Shown: positions 11,238 through 23,958, numbered from the stretch's first letter. The stretch: DNA of 64,000 bases from Dactylellina haptotyla (GCA_031310005.1 CM062383.1:1116001-1180000); one strand, 5' to 3'. Numbers and translations: made by a program. Notes: generated by a model not told the origin, from the sequence alone.

Positions 11238-13660
11238 TGTTGATCGAATAGAATCAGATCTGGATATGGGGCAATACAAAAGGGCGACTGGGTATCTCAA
11301 GATAGCCAGGTACGATAGATGACCCAGCGGATTGGTAGAGGTGTATACAGGTATGGTATCACAGTAGTATCATGAGAGTCGAAATGGATTGAAGGCAAGG
11401 GACAAGCTCACATTTATTCCCCGCCGGTGGGCAGTGGGTGATTTCTCGAAAGGCGAGATAACAGAGGCTGAGCCGAATTAAGCGTTAGAGTTGTACAATT
11501 AATGTAATTCGACTGATGATGGTACCCGGCCAAGACTCTTTGGTCGATAGTCTAGGGCAAATAAAGAATAGAAATAAGCTCTATGTATCTGGTGACGTCT
11601 CCGGATATACACAGAGACTGGGGGGGAACGGAGGCCTGGTTCCAGCAATCGTGGAGGGGCAAAGCTACCGCCGTCGTTGTTGCACACAGGCTTAGTAGGC
11701 GGATCCTGGCGCTCTCAACACTTGTTGCGACAAGATACCACACATCCCGAATAGCACAACCATCCGGTAACAATCATATTTGATTATCGGGGAGACATGG
11801 TAGACACCTCTTGACGAATCTAGAACCCGCGAGTAACCAACTCACGCACCGCTTCGGGTTCTTTGAGGCGTAAGACTATCTTAAGATGTCTGGATTTGCA
11901 AAGGCTTTGAAATTTGACCCCCGACAGAGCTCCCCCCCTCGGCCTAACGCATAAGAAGTACATTATCTCCTCGAGCTATACGTATGCGCATAAATATTCA
12001 GCAATCGAGTCCGCACGCGTCCTGGAAGGCGCCAGCTGACACATTACTTATCATTTCTAACGCCCCTTACCGTGTTCGCCTTTTGGTCTTTTTTACCGAC
12101 AAGTTTTTAAAACTTCAGCCACTCACCAAGAGCTATCACAATATCCTCGCTGTTGAGCTCGGAACACGGCATAATACACGTCGACATTGTCTTAAGGCCA
12201 TCGAACAAACTTCTAGGTTCACATTTAACTACGCACAAAAACATAACTCGACCCGGCTTATGACCCGATATCACGGGCAGCAATTTATAAAGGCTGCCTT
12301 AAATGCTTTGCGTCACCACATCTTCGGTACGGATGGATTCTAGATAACAAACGCACAATCCCATTGAAAAAAGGACCTTCGGACCGGAAGGTAGATCTAC
12401 CCATGGGGCCTGACTGACGGCACTTACCGTCGTTCCAGGGTTCGTGACCATGTATCCGATCAGGCACCATTTACATTAGTAAAATGTAATGCGGTTTAAT
12501 ACGGAACCTGCGGGTGTCGTACAAAGAAACTGGCGTGGGGCAGCGCCACTTCGATACCACTCTTTATTCTTACAACCATCAAAGTATTCGAACATCGACA
12601 GTAAAGATAAAATTTTTATATACAGGCTCAAATTGGAAATACGCTAGCTAATGCAGAGACGTCAGAATCTTCATCGTTCCGCTTCGTTTGCCAGCCCTGT
12701 AGGGCTTAGACACCGAATGAAAGACTTTTGGCGAATACAAGGCGAAATGTTACACGTTCACCGCATGTTATATTAAACGGATACGAAATAGGAAGTTTAG
12801 AGGACGTTTTTAGGGTAGATTTCCCCTCATTTACAGCGTAACCAGCCACGGAGAATTAAAATATATCTGTTAGCCGGTAGACAATTTTGCCTCTAGATGA
12901 TTTGGGTTACATTTATTCAGCCCTGTACTAGTATGCCTGAAGATGGGCAATATCTATAAAAACAACCTCTTTTACCCGGCAGTGCGCCCTGTTCTTTTCG
13001 AAATTTCAGCACCACCGATATCCGTCTTTGCATATCTCCTCCAACAAGAAGCCGACTAACCTGCAGTCTCACCCAACGAGCTCCCTATGTTTAGGGTTCA
13101 AGGTTACTCAAAAATCACAACAGCAATCAACATCCAAATATATATCCTTGTATATACTCGAAGATAAACGTATGCCCCGGCCTAACAATTAAAAGAATAA
13201 AATAGAATGTGTCTTATCTCCAACAAAGAATGAATAACCCAGTAATTAAGTACACCGACTCCCGCCTGTACCTCGACGACCGAGAAGCATTAAACCGAGG
13301 CCAATCCTGCACAACCTGAAGAGCGGATTCTAAGCCCTATACAGCTAGACTAATATGACACAGACCCTCAACCAAGGGAAAGGGAATATCTCTATATCAC
13401 AATCTCTAGGATCTTCGTATAATTTACTCTTCCCGTCTGGCGCTTCAACAGATATTCTAACGCGCTTTTTAAGAGGTAGGTGGTTCTCCGTGGTCTGCCG
13501 GTGGCGGTTTTTATCGCATCTGGCTCGCGAGGCACGTATATGTAGTTCGGATACCGTTCCTTGTGGATATTCTTCAATACAGCCGCAGCTTAGTCCAAAC
13601 TCCTCCGTTGCCTACCCGCCATCCAAAACACAAGCAAAAGAAACAAGCAGGAGATGAAAA
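11238..13660. other. 2.4-kb gene-free, AT-rich stretch
   Basis: The rightmost few hundred bases before 11238 on the minus strand must hold the otubain promoter. The rest, especially about 12600-13350, is AT-rich, with only short open frames that match nothing I recognise. I looked for terminal repeats, transposase motifs and tRNAs and could not support any. Confidence 0.45.
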
Positions 13661-15331
13661 TTAAACGTAAACCGATCTCTCCCGTGTGAATGAAATACCC
13701 TGGAGATCTTCCCCTCCGCCACCGCCGCCACCGCCGCCACCCCTACCATTATCGCCGGGTGCGAAAACGGTACTCCACAGCGTTCCCAATGCCGCGCTCC
13801 AGTCCTGCATCGCCTCCATGCGCTCTACATCACTCCGGCTGGAAATTTCGACGGTACCGTTATTCGCATTAATCTTACCGTGAACTTTCTTATCGAGGAT
13901 CAAGAAGCCCAGAATATCCTGCACCTCCTCAACAGAGATTTGCAACTCCTTCGCGATAAAAGCGAGGGTGAACCGCGTGAAGGGCTTGATGAGCTTGAGT
14001 AAGGCTTCTGTGCGGATATTCCGCGTGACCTCATCAATGTGTTCGCGAATAAAAGGGTCATCGAGGATTTGGTCTTTATGTTTCTGGAGGATTAGTTCAT
14101 AGTTTTTGATGTCTTGGCGTTGGTAGGCATCGACAAGGTCAGTCATGCCGACGATACGCGGGTCGCTCTTGTATCTGTTCGAATTTTAAGATTAGCATGC
14201 TTTTAATAGGTAGAACCAATGATAGAGGCGTACGGTTTTGTTTCTTGAGAGTCGAAGGGGTTAATTTCGGATTTGACAAGCATGGAGGTTAAGACGAGGT
14301 ACTTGAGAACTTGGTAGCGCTGCATGGAGCCGGCTTCATCATAGTTTCGGAATGCCTCGAAGAAGTCGCTCTGCGCTTCCTTCCAGTTTTCTAGGAAGCA
14401 ATCACATTAGCTTGGTTTGCTTGATGGCATGTTGACAAAAAGTTGTACCTTCACTCATGTGCATCTTGCCACCGCATTCTCTGATCACACCCATGATCTT
14501 TGGGTGCGGTACCGCCGACTTGACTGCAAGGGACTTGTTATAGAGACCCTTCAGCCGCTTGTTATTCTTCTGCTCCGACAACATCTGGATTTCCAAAGCG
14601 TAGACTTCCAACAGATACGTTCCCTTGGAAGGGTCATCCTGTCCATCTTCTTTCTGACAAGCTCTATGAAGTTCCCTGATACTCTTGCTAAGCCGCTGGT
14701 ATTCCTTTCGGTCGAGCCACAGGCGTGCCAGTTTGATATTAGTCTTTAACCAGAGTCGTTCGTTGGCGGATCCTTGGAAGGAATCGAGGGTCAGAGCGTA
14801 GAATTTCTCCATGCAGGCCATGTCCGCCGGGTCGTTGGATAGAGAGATGAAGTCGAGCATGTTGTTGATGGATTTCTCGGAGTAGTTGCGCGTGACAGCG
14901 GATTTGATGTATGTGAGGAGTTCTTTGTAGTGTTCTACGGCCTATATATACTGTAAGCGCGTGGTTTTTACGCAAGTAATAAGATCGCACCAACCTGATC
15001 GTAGTTCTTATGTTTGAATTCGAGCTTTATGGCTTGTTTGAGGCCTTTGAAACCCCTGTTGGCGAATCTGTAAGCTGCGGACGTCGATTGAGATATGAAA
15101 GGATCGCGGCTAGCGAATATCATACCAGTCGCCCTTCTCTTCTTCTAACGCCACGACACCGAGGAACTCCTCTACAGCTTCTTTAGGATCGGTTTGCTTG
15201 ATCTGCTTCGCATTGTAGTACTTGTTTTCGATATCGACGTCGCCGGATTCCTCAGCGTCGTCGTCCTCGTACTGGAAGTCGTAGTCCTCCTCCTCACCAC
15301 CGGAGTCCATCATGAAATCGTCGTCGGACAT
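13661..15331 (-). CDS. CSN2: COP9 signalosome subunit 2
   Basis: Subunit of the COP9 signalosome, which removes Nedd8 from cullins in the nucleus. Exons 15331-15126, 15055-14995, 14941-14449, 14390-14234 and 14174-13661 give 476 residues. The acidic N-terminus ([19 protein letters not shown]), the [20 protein letters not shown] block, and the C-terminal PCI/winged-helix region ([55 protein letters not shown]) are diagnostic. The second exon begins at GGGTTTC, chosen because it rebuilds the conserved GDWGFK; nearer acceptors would introduce a stop. Near the C-terminus is a run of about ten glycines. The gene is divergent from the zinc-finger gene with about 520 bp between starts. Confidence 0.95.
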
Positions 15332-15852
15332 GGCGGGCGGTAGTCAAGATGCTCCGGCTCGTGTTTAGAAAGAGAGACGATGGTGATGGCAGTTGCGGAG
15401 AGGTGCTGTTGAAGCTTTATGTAGGTGGGGGCGGTGAGGTTGAGGGGAACGTGGGAGCTTAGCTTGGGGAGACGTGCAGGCAGATGCGTTGTTGAGAGGT
15501 GGGATGGATGAGCAACATGCTTCGCTTTTGGCCCGCCACTGCTCAAGCAGCTGCTAGCAGCAGGCGGGCGGCTCTTTCCACTACCTTCATTTGCGCCGAA
15601 AGAAGAAACGTTTCGTGATTGGTTCGCATCTCAACCAACTAGCAACTTACCGAGATACTCTTTTAGGAAATACTCCTTTGATCATAAGGCTGATAGGATC
15701 TATGGTTAACTGGAGGGGGTTAACACGTTACAAACCGTCGCTGGCATTTTTCTCTCGAAATTTGCAATTCGTCGGAATTGCTGAAGGACGATATACAGTA
15801 TTTAGGAGAAACCAGATATCGGCAGATTCGAATCGATTCCCAATACGAGAAA
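15332..15852. promoter_or_regulatory. Divergent promoter region CSN2 / C2H2 gene
   Basis: About 0.5 kb between two start codons facing apart. No separate gene seen. The frame of the right-hand gene stays open upstream of its ATG to about 15778 but has no earlier ATG there. Confidence 0.5.
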
Positions 15853-18260
15853 ATGGGTGTGATCGAAGCTATAGCAGTGATCAAAAAGAGCATAGAGGGC
15901 ATAAAAAAGATTAGAGCAAGCAGAAGCCCGGATTCAAATGCTCCTTCAGATTTACCCTCTGCGCCTCAACTCCGGCGTCCAGGATCCAGCCTTCCAAGTT
16001 TCATCCCTCTTGTCGACGACCCCGATCCCGTTCCCGAGTTAACGTATCAAAACTCACCTAGTTTATCAGAACTGCCCAAAACTCATATTTGCTCTTACTG
16101 TGGAGATAATTTTTCTTCTAGAGACGATTTAAGGTAAGGCAGCAATCTTGTGGATTTTTTCAAGATTGTTTTCAAGATCTACGTCTAACCGTCAATAGGA
16201 GACACCAAAGAGGTCATGGGGAGTGGCGCTTCAAATGCAAAATTTGTAGTCATGGATACCCAGAGAAATCCTTCGTATTCCGCACAATCGAGGCCTTAGA
16301 TGAACATGTAGCTGGGTGCCACATCTGTCCGGTATCCTCGTGCTACCGATCGGATCCTTCTAGACCATTTCCTAGGAGAGGGCTTCTGAAGCATCATTTA
16401 ATCGAGGTACATGACTGGGCTCATTTATGTGAAGTACCTGGGAGCGCTTTGGGGGCTCTTGCGCACGAACCTGAGTATTTGCCTGCAGAGTCTCCCATAC
16501 CTAAGTCGAAGTCGTTAGAAAAGCGGGAAACTCACTTGCAGTCTTCAAGTCCAGAGCCGCCACAGCACATAGATGTTAATGAGCGTTTCCAGAGAAGACT
16601 AAGAAATCCAACGAGTGCACCAAAAAGAAGAAATTTATTGTCCAAAAACGATCTTTCTAAATTTAGCTTTCAGAGCAAAGATGGTTGGCGAAGCTACGAG
16701 ACTTTCCGGGAACGCAGTGAGGAAGCGTTTGCCAAGCTTACAGCTGCGAAACTTGATAATCACAGGTCCCAAGAATTCAGCAAATTCGTCGATGAAATCG
16801 GAGCTGTTGATGAAGTCATTCATACAGGCTGCGAGACGCTACAAGATTTTATCAACAAACGGATCCCAGGAACCCTCTCGAAATTGTATTGTATGTTGCA
16901 TGTTTGCTATGCATTATCGAAATCAAGTTCAAAAGACTCGGCGCCGATGACAGAAGAAGCATTCGCAAAGTCTGTGACAGAATGGAAAGGCTGTCTTCCT
17001 GTTATATCGGACTCCGGGGTTCGTGAACAAGATCTATTTGATGAAATACAAACAGTGATGTGGGAAGAAATCTCAGAGGGGTTGGAATTCATGAACGATT
17101 TGCTTGAGAAGGTTGCAAACGAACCCGGTAGCCCGCTTCTTCAGCCAATCGACGATTGGGAATCGATCCTAGATCCTAGGTTTTTCCAAGATTTTTGTGA
17201 TCTTGATCCTGGGGGTGGCCATGGTTGTACTATGACGCTCAGTGAAGACACACCAAGCGAATGCAATTCACCACCACCTATATCATGGGAGATCTTGTTC
17301 TCAAACGCCATCATTGTCACGGCCCTAGAGGTTTTCAAAGGTACTACAATATTAGTATACTTGCTGAGGCTTTCCTTGTTTGGATCTGCTTAACTAATGG
17401 TGTTTTTCATTATAGATATTGGGGAGATTGGCGTGACACTTCTTTGTACCTGTGGATTAGTCTTCAAATGGCTGCGGAACTCACCAATAGCTAGAGAGGC
17501 CACTCCCAAGATAGTCCAAAGATTAGATATCTCGCAACGCCAGGAGGTTCTCGAATCTGCCTATAATTCATTGAATCTTGAAGTCTGCCCTGCGATCTCG
17601 AAAGTTTTCGAGCTCGTATCGCACCCTTTTCTAAAAGGCGTAATAGACGACCTCCATCAACTGGAAAAATGCACAATCTCCTTGTTAAAGGTACGCTCTT
17701 CTGTCCCTCAAATATATTTTGTACCCCTTGTTTCATAGGTCCTCTGGTATAGATATAACAGCTGATAAAACAATGCGCTTTCAAAGTCGTTCGAACTTTC
17801 TTCCGCTGATCTTGAACATTTTATATTGGTTACAATTAGCCATTTCCGGCATCACCACCTCACCAGGCTACCGCAGGTGTTTAAACATGAGGCGGACGAA
17901 TACAACTCTCCTAGTTACGTATCCCGTCGCATCTTGGAAGAAATAAAGCCATCCGTCGACCCACCGATCCTGGATATTAGTATCGCATCTTCCGCACAGA
18001 GTGTGAATCTCGCTCTCACATCCTCTCACAGGGTATCGCCAACTGTGTCGGGGACTAAGAGAAGCGCAGACAGCGACCTAGATAAGGAGAGAAATGTCGT
18101 TGAAATGGCTGGAAAGTCCAAGGCTACTCCTTCGAAGCCGGGATCTCGCGTTAAAACCGACGAGTTTCGTATCATCCCATACGAACCAGGCGGAAACAAA
18201 CGCCGACGGAGAGGGGCTGTTATAGATGAATTCCGTCGCAGAGGCCAATCTTGCAACTAA
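15853..18260 (+). CDS. Orphan C2H2 zinc-finger protein
   Basis: Function not recognised. Exons 15853-16133, 16199-17340, 17416-17690 and 17787-18260 give 723 residues. A C2H2-like finger HICSYCGDNFSSRDDLRRHQ spans the first splice junction; a second Cys/His region follows (CKICSHGYPEKSF, then HVAGCHICPVSSC and KHHLIEVHDW), so zinc binding is likely. The middle is helical with conserved-looking stretches such as LRRLSLF-free segments and FVDEIGAVDEVIHTGCETL, and the C-terminus is basic (NKRRRRGAVIDEFRRRGQ), which could be a nuclear signal. The last intron uses an AAAG acceptor at 17786 with a GCTGAT branch-like site; it is the only choice I found that keeps the frame, so that junction is less certain. 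It may be a transcription factor or a fungus-specific finger protein. Confidence 0.7.
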
Positions 18261-18964
18261 TACAATGGCACACTACAGGTGGGGTGCGGCCTTGGTCTCA
18301 GTACCCCCTTTAAGATTATATACAGATGTATATCTAGCAGTAATCTTCTGCTCGTGATATTTTTGAATTTGTTTTTCTTTTCTGGTGTAAGAGTCATATT
18401 ATTTTATCACCCTATGCTAAATTTTACTATTATTATTTTTTGTTTGGGACGAATCTGAGCGAACACTGAGTTGATATGGTTATTTAGCTTGGTTTGCAGG
18501 TTTTCAGGTTACGCGAATGATCGTGCGCAATGGACGCGCTTGATTTTTGTTATTTTCCCATTCGATTTTGTATTTCGTTTTCACTTATTATTTTGGTTTT
18601 TACTTTGTAGTTTAAACTCGTTTCCTGTTGTCTTTTTTTACCTTGCGAAATTTCCGGGTTTTCAGCTTTTCGGGGTTTCCAAGTTTCCTTGTTTTTAATA
18701 GCTTTCCCCGCTAGTCCAAAGCAATGTAATAGCAATATATATATCTTACCAAACACCAAGCCGCGAATGCTTGGCTGATCGTCGTATTCGGCATTTGGTG
18801 GACAGCTAGGTTCGGACGTAAGATCTGTAAATCTCATCGTAGGCTCTTTGAACTACCCTTCTTCAAGTTCTAATAAACCACACAATTCACAAGGCGAGTT
18901 TTCAGTATTGGAATATAATATTATTTAATACCTCCACTCAAAATCAAGTACATATATCACGAAG
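18261..18964. other. T-rich intergenic stretch
   Basis: Contains the 3' flank of the zinc-finger gene (T-rich runs about 18360-18700) and the upstream region of the small Cys-rich gene. Nothing else seen. Confidence 0.45.
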
Positions 18965-19261
18965 ATGTCATCGGAAACAAAACAGGCAGAGACCCGCTCC
19001 CGACGAGCTTGCAGCGACTCGATCGGCAACGGACTCGGGGGAGACAGCAAGGACGGCTGTACGGCGTGCGATAATGGGGGCAGCTACGGTTACGGAGCAA
19101 GTGTCTGTGAGCGCTGTGGAAGGTGCCACGGGTGTGGCAGTACAAACAACGGCATCGGACCAATCCAAGCGCTGTACGTGGGGGGAAAGAAGGCCGTCGG
19201 GAAGATTGGGACGGCGCTGAAGAGCGACAAGAAGGAGGAAGGGGGGACGAGCCAGGAATGA
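18965..19261 (+). CDS. Small Cys-rich hypothetical protein
   Basis: Uninterrupted frame of 98 residues from a clear ATG. I do not recognise the family. The centre contains DGCTACDNGG and, about 20 residues on, CERCGRCHGCG, a run of CxxC pairs that could bind zinc or be oxidised; the C-terminus is lysine-rich. No signal peptide or membrane segment is visible. Glycine and serine content is high. Overlapping minus-strand frames look like shadows. It could be a real small metal-binding protein or a chance frame; the ordered CxxC spacing makes me lean to real. Confidence 0.45.
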   Translation: MSSETKQAETRSRRACSDSIGNGLGGDSKDGCTACDNGGSYGYGASVCERCGRCHGCGSTNNGIGPIQALYVGGKKAVGKIGTALKSDKKEEGGTSQE

Positions 19262-20851
19262 GATGGGTCAGCGAGCGAGATCTGGTGGACGGGGCAACGG
19301 ATGTTTGAAATGAGATCGATCGATTGATCGATTGAGGGGGAGATGTCTGTCGTCGTTCCAACGTTCTTTGCGCGCTGCATTGGCGGACCAACCGATCGTC
19401 CGAGTCAGCAACCTCAGCGCAACACCAAAGCCGGACATCGGTAACACATTTTATATTTCGCGCGGTCATCTCCAGATTGCTGTATATTGCAATATATTGG
19501 TAATAAATTACGCTGTAGCGGATATATTGTCTACAATATAAGCACGATACGGATTACAGAGCGAGCGTCGTATTACACGCTTATTTATCGATTCATTTAT
19601 TTATTTATCCTGCTGGCACAGGGATGGTGGGAGTTTGTAGATATCGATAAGAATTACCCATATCCGGGCGGGTGGTAATCTGGCAGACGGCCGTTATAGG
19701 TATCGGTGCCGTTGGGGGCGCTCCGTCACCACCGCGGAGAGGCTCCCGCTAGTCTCAGCAGCTCAATTTTATTTTTTTATTAACCTACATCATCCCACTA
19801 TATATATATTGGGATCGCATATTGGCGATCCAGGGTGCTATATTAAGTCGTACACAGCTAGTCGCCAGGCGTTCGCGGTGCCAGGCTGGCCGTCGTCAGC
19901 AGGGTTCCCATCCGGTTTAGCGATGCCGATACACTCTGCTGATAATTATCATCTCGTCATGTTGTGGTTCAATTCTGTCCCGGGCTGAGGATTTCGATCC
20001 GACCAGGCCCCACGGCCATGGCCACCCGGTCCAGCCCAGCCCAGCCCAGCCCATCAAGCATCTGACGAGGGGCGGCTCGAATGGTCCACCAGCTCAGCGC
20101 CCCTGGCCGGCTGCAGTGCTGTTAAATTGCATATTTCATCGTGTCAAACCGCCACTGTGGGCACTGACAGTCCAGTCCGGTTCATTCACATCTGCCCCTT
20201 GAAGAACCGTCTCTTCCTCTTGAGAGTATTGACAGAATTGATTGATTGATCGAGCGAACCCACTCTCGTCGATAGATCGCTCCCCCTTTCGGCACGTCCA
20301 GCTGTCGTCGTGCCTGTCGCCTGGCGTACCTGGCCCGGGGACCTGCCCAATTGCCGTGCCCTGGCGTCGCCTTTATCTGGTGTCTTGCTCCTTCCGTATC
20401 TTCGCTATCGAAAAGGTGGGTGTGTCCGAGGCAGATCCAATCTCCCCTGCTCAGTCGCTTGATACAAAAGACACTCAGCTCGAAACCAACATTTGACGGC
20501 AACTTAACAGGTAAGTAGTACTTAATATCGTTAATTGGACATTTCAACATATTTCCGAACCGTTTCGTTTCTTCCTTTCCTTCACTCTCCCCTCGCTACC
20601 ACCAATCTCCCTCTTCCCTCTCCCTCTCTCGCCCGTCCGACTATATCACCTACTCACTATCCTTTTCGCCCCTCGACCAGACTGGGTTTTTCCTGTCCAG
20701 CAGCCGTCCTCCCCAGCCGACATCGCACAGTCCCATCCTTTCGCCTGTCTATCCAACAAACCAAACCGGTCCCCCCACAACCCACCCATCTAGCCGAGAC
20801 CCCGATAGAAACGAAGCACCGTCGACAAAAGACCAACATCTTAAAAAAAAA
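19262..20851. other. Intergenic region and RHO3 leader
   Basis: About 1.6 kb. Holds GATT/GATC-type simple repeats near 19315-19335 and 20238-20255, a CCAGC repeat at 20031-20053, and a pyrimidine-rich stretch from about 20560 that leads into RHO3. A GTAAGT at 20511 after AACAG could mark a leader intron, but I cannot place its acceptor. Confidence 0.5.
20031..20053. repeat. CCAGC pentamer repeat
   Basis: Four and a half perfect tandem copies of CCAGC in non-coding DNA. Confidence 0.85.
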
Positions 20852-22336
20852 ATGCCTCTCTGCGGCGGTTCAACGCGCTCGTCGACGCAGCGCAAAATCG
20901 TCCTCCTCGGTGACGGCGCGTGCGGCAAGACTTCTTTACTGAACGTCTTCACGAGAGGGTATGCCCTACTCTTTCCTCCTGCTAGCAATCGTGACTCCAG
21001 CTAGCTCCCTCCTTTTCGAGCCGCATGCTAACCATGTTTACCCACGCAGTTACTTCCCACAAGTTTAGTATGTCAAAGGAATCCGGTTTATTACTTGCGC
21101 AAATGGCCTCTTCCCCTAGATTCCCAGATCTCAGGCTACAAGATTGAATACGGGCACAGGCTGACTTGGTTTTTCTTGCTTTCACCGTCCTACAGCGAAC
21201 CCACAGTATTTGGTACGTCACAGCAATCTCTGCTACTGCTATTGCTGAAAGCATTCGCTAGTCTAAAGGAATCCTATTAACGTTATTCCTTTCATTAGAA
21301 AACTACGTCCATGGTACGTTCTAAGACACACCATCCCGCTCTTGATTGTGCGACCCAAAGCGCAGCACAAACCCTACCGCCCAATTGCAACTTTTGCAAC
21401 GTTTCCAACTTCCCTTTCGCACGAAATTCTTACCCCATACCCTTCGGGGATTAATAAGATGCAACCCTCCAACAAACCAGCGCCCGCCGCTGTGTTATAA
21501 CAAAGGGGCAGAGGGGAGAAGAGAAAACGGGCGAAGGATAGTAACTACAAGGCGGGATCAAGGCTAACATGGACAACCCCGGTAGACATCTATGTTGACA
21601 ACACACATATCCAGCTCAGCCTGTGGGATACAGCTGGCCAGGAGGAGTTCGACCGGTTAAGATCCCTCTCCTACAGCGATACCCACACGATCATGCTCTG
21701 TTTCAGCGTACGTACACCAGTAAAATAAAACCAAACCCACAAAAAATTATAAAACCCACGGCGTAGCGGCCGCCTCAATTTCCGGAATCAACGCAACCCG
21801 TAATTGGCAGCTGCAACCGAGTGAGCGAAACAGTGTCGCTGATTGGATTACCGTTTAGGTCGACTCGAGAGATTCGCTAGAGAACGTTGAGCAGAAATGG
21901 GTCGGTGAGATCGCGGACAACTGCCAGGGAGTTAAGCTGGTGCTTGTCGCTCTCAAGTGCGATTTGAGAGAAGAGGCTGCATCGGAAGGTCCGGAGAAGG
22001 CGTCTGAGTTTATCAGCTACGCCGAGGGACTAGCAGTCGCCGAGAGGATTAAGGTATGGCTTTTTCTTGTTTCCATTGCGAAAACGACGGAAATGTGCGA
22101 GAATCATTTACTAATTCAAGGTTGTATAGGCTCTTCGATATCTCGGTATGCAGCTTGCTCGGAACGAACAGACTAGTTGAGATGCGATATAGGCTAACGA
22201 AACTGCTATTATAGAATGTTCTGCAAAGATCAACCGAGGCGTCAATGAAGCCTTCTCGGAAGCCGCACGAGTCGCACTGACCGCCAAACCGCAAGGCGCC
22301 GCCAACTCCTCGAGTAGAGGGTGCTACATTATGTGA
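20852..22336 (+). CDS. RHO3: Rho-family GTPase Rho3
   Basis: Membrane-anchored switch for polarised secretion and actin organisation. Eight exons (20852-20958, 21050-21067, 21196-21212, 21299-21313, 21586-21707, 21859-22053, 22130-22145, 22215-22336) encode 203 residues. P-loop [11 protein letters not shown], effector region YEPTVFENYVHDIYVDN, switch [18 protein letters not shown], guanine motif LVALKCDLR and [14 protein letters not shown] are all present, and the C-terminal CYIM is a CAAX box for prenylation. [10 protein letters not shown] at the start is typical of Rho3, whose N-terminal Cys is palmitoylated in yeast. Three consecutive exons of 18, 17 and 15 nt, plus one of 16, are unusual; each is supported by phase and by the universally conserved residues it encodes. 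Rho3 and Sec2 (46884-49120) act in the same exocytic route. Confidence 0.95.
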
Positions 22337-23958
22337 AGGAACACTACACAAAAATTTGATACCCTTCCTGTCTTTATTCTTGGAGAACAAAAGAACTTTT
22401 TTTTGAAGAAACATTTTTTGAGTCTTTATTTGGAGGATTTTGGTCGCCCTTTTTTCTCTCATAACGCGTTTACGAAAGCGCTGATATTTTTCTTCGCCTG
22501 TTTATAGCTACTTTCTCCCCATTTTTGGACATTTAAACCCCCCATGCTGTTCACTGACGACTGCCCGTCGGGAGTGTATATCCCTCGGCGAGGCTACGTG
22601 TCGTGTCTGTCGCCCGTATTTTGGCGTATACCTATTCCTTTCTAATCTTTTTTTTTGTTGCTTTTTTCCCCTAAGTACACGATGTGGTACACCTTTTCAG
22701 CAAGCAAAGCATTTTTACCGTCTTTTCCTTTCTGTTTTTGGATACCTAGTATTTTTATTTTCATTTTTATTTTTTTTCTTCTCCCTTCCCTTCGTTTTGT
22801 GTATTATTTTCATATATACCACCCGAAAAAGAAGATTACTACCACCGCTGCCGATTCGAATCATATTTGGGATATATTCGTTCTGCTGGATTGGCTATCA
22901 TTATCATTACTATTATTTTTTTGTATTTGTCAATGTGCCAGTAACTTGGGCGGCCGAATTATCTTTTTGTTGCTCGATTTTGATGAAAAGTACGTTTAGT
23001 TGATATATATACACAATAGCTCAAGCTCAAGAAAAATAATATCCAAGCAGTTTGAGAAGAATGCGAATACGAGTTTTGCCGGTTATATCTCCCATAAGTG
23101 GCCGGATACGGAACGATCGAGCTTCATCTATGTCCCCATCCCAGCCAGATTGGTAATTGAAGCCAGATGTGACTCTGGATTAATCAATGCGACAGTACAT
23201 CAGAAGTCCGAACGAGTATGGAAATATGCCTATAAACACTGATCACCAGTTGTCTAAATTTTTACCTGCGGCAAGTTCCGGCTAAAAGAGACTCGTGATG
23301 TTGAACGACTTCCCCCAAAAGGTACCTTGGTAACTACGACGATGAATACCGACAATGGATGAACATGTCCGGTATATATAAATCTAGACTCTCGATATTT
23401 ATATTCTGGCCCCAAAATCGTTATCTATCGCGATCCACCCCACCAAGCCCATCAAAACTGCAAGGTGCCCCGCGCTAGCGACAAAGCTCCTCGGAAAAAA
23501 GCAGGCAGGCCCCCACTCGGCCATCTCGTCCATCACCCTGCATGGGACCTTCTCCTGTATGTATGCAGCTCGAACCCGTTAGTTCGAACGTGGGGAGCTG
23601 GCTACAGGCATTCATTCGCTAGCGCCAATCACGACATTTGTTTTACCATCCACCTGCACTTTTTTTTCTCACTTTCTTTGCGCCGGTTCGCTGGCTTTAG
23701 ATTATCAATGTGACGATGGCCCTGGGGGATTTATTTTCCGCGGCGGATATATCCTACCTACCTTCTAAACATTTCTTGGGAATTGCAATCAATTGCTAGC
23801 TGAGTGGCCCCGGCACGAGAGCTCGTCTGACCGATTGTCGGATCTGAGAATCGATTAGCTAGCTGGTGTCCGGCCTCGACCTTGCCACCCTAAGTCTCTC
23901 TCCCTCGGACGGACACGGTTCTGATTATAAAGCGTTCGGCATTCCGTTATACAAAAAG
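22337..23958. other. 1.6-kb intergenic region upstream of MET1
   Basis: T-rich 3' flank of RHO3 (22340-22990), then mixed sequence with no credible frame. The MET1 promoter must lie in its right part; I see no recognisable binding site that I would name. Confidence 0.5.

Noticed and set aside
11984-12343. 119-codon frame considered as a transposon remnant
   Set aside because: No transposase, reverse transcriptase or terminal-repeat signal could be identified.
20182-20550. 122-codon minus-strand frame before RHO3
   Set aside because: No family resemblance; overlaps simple repeats and the RHO3 leader.
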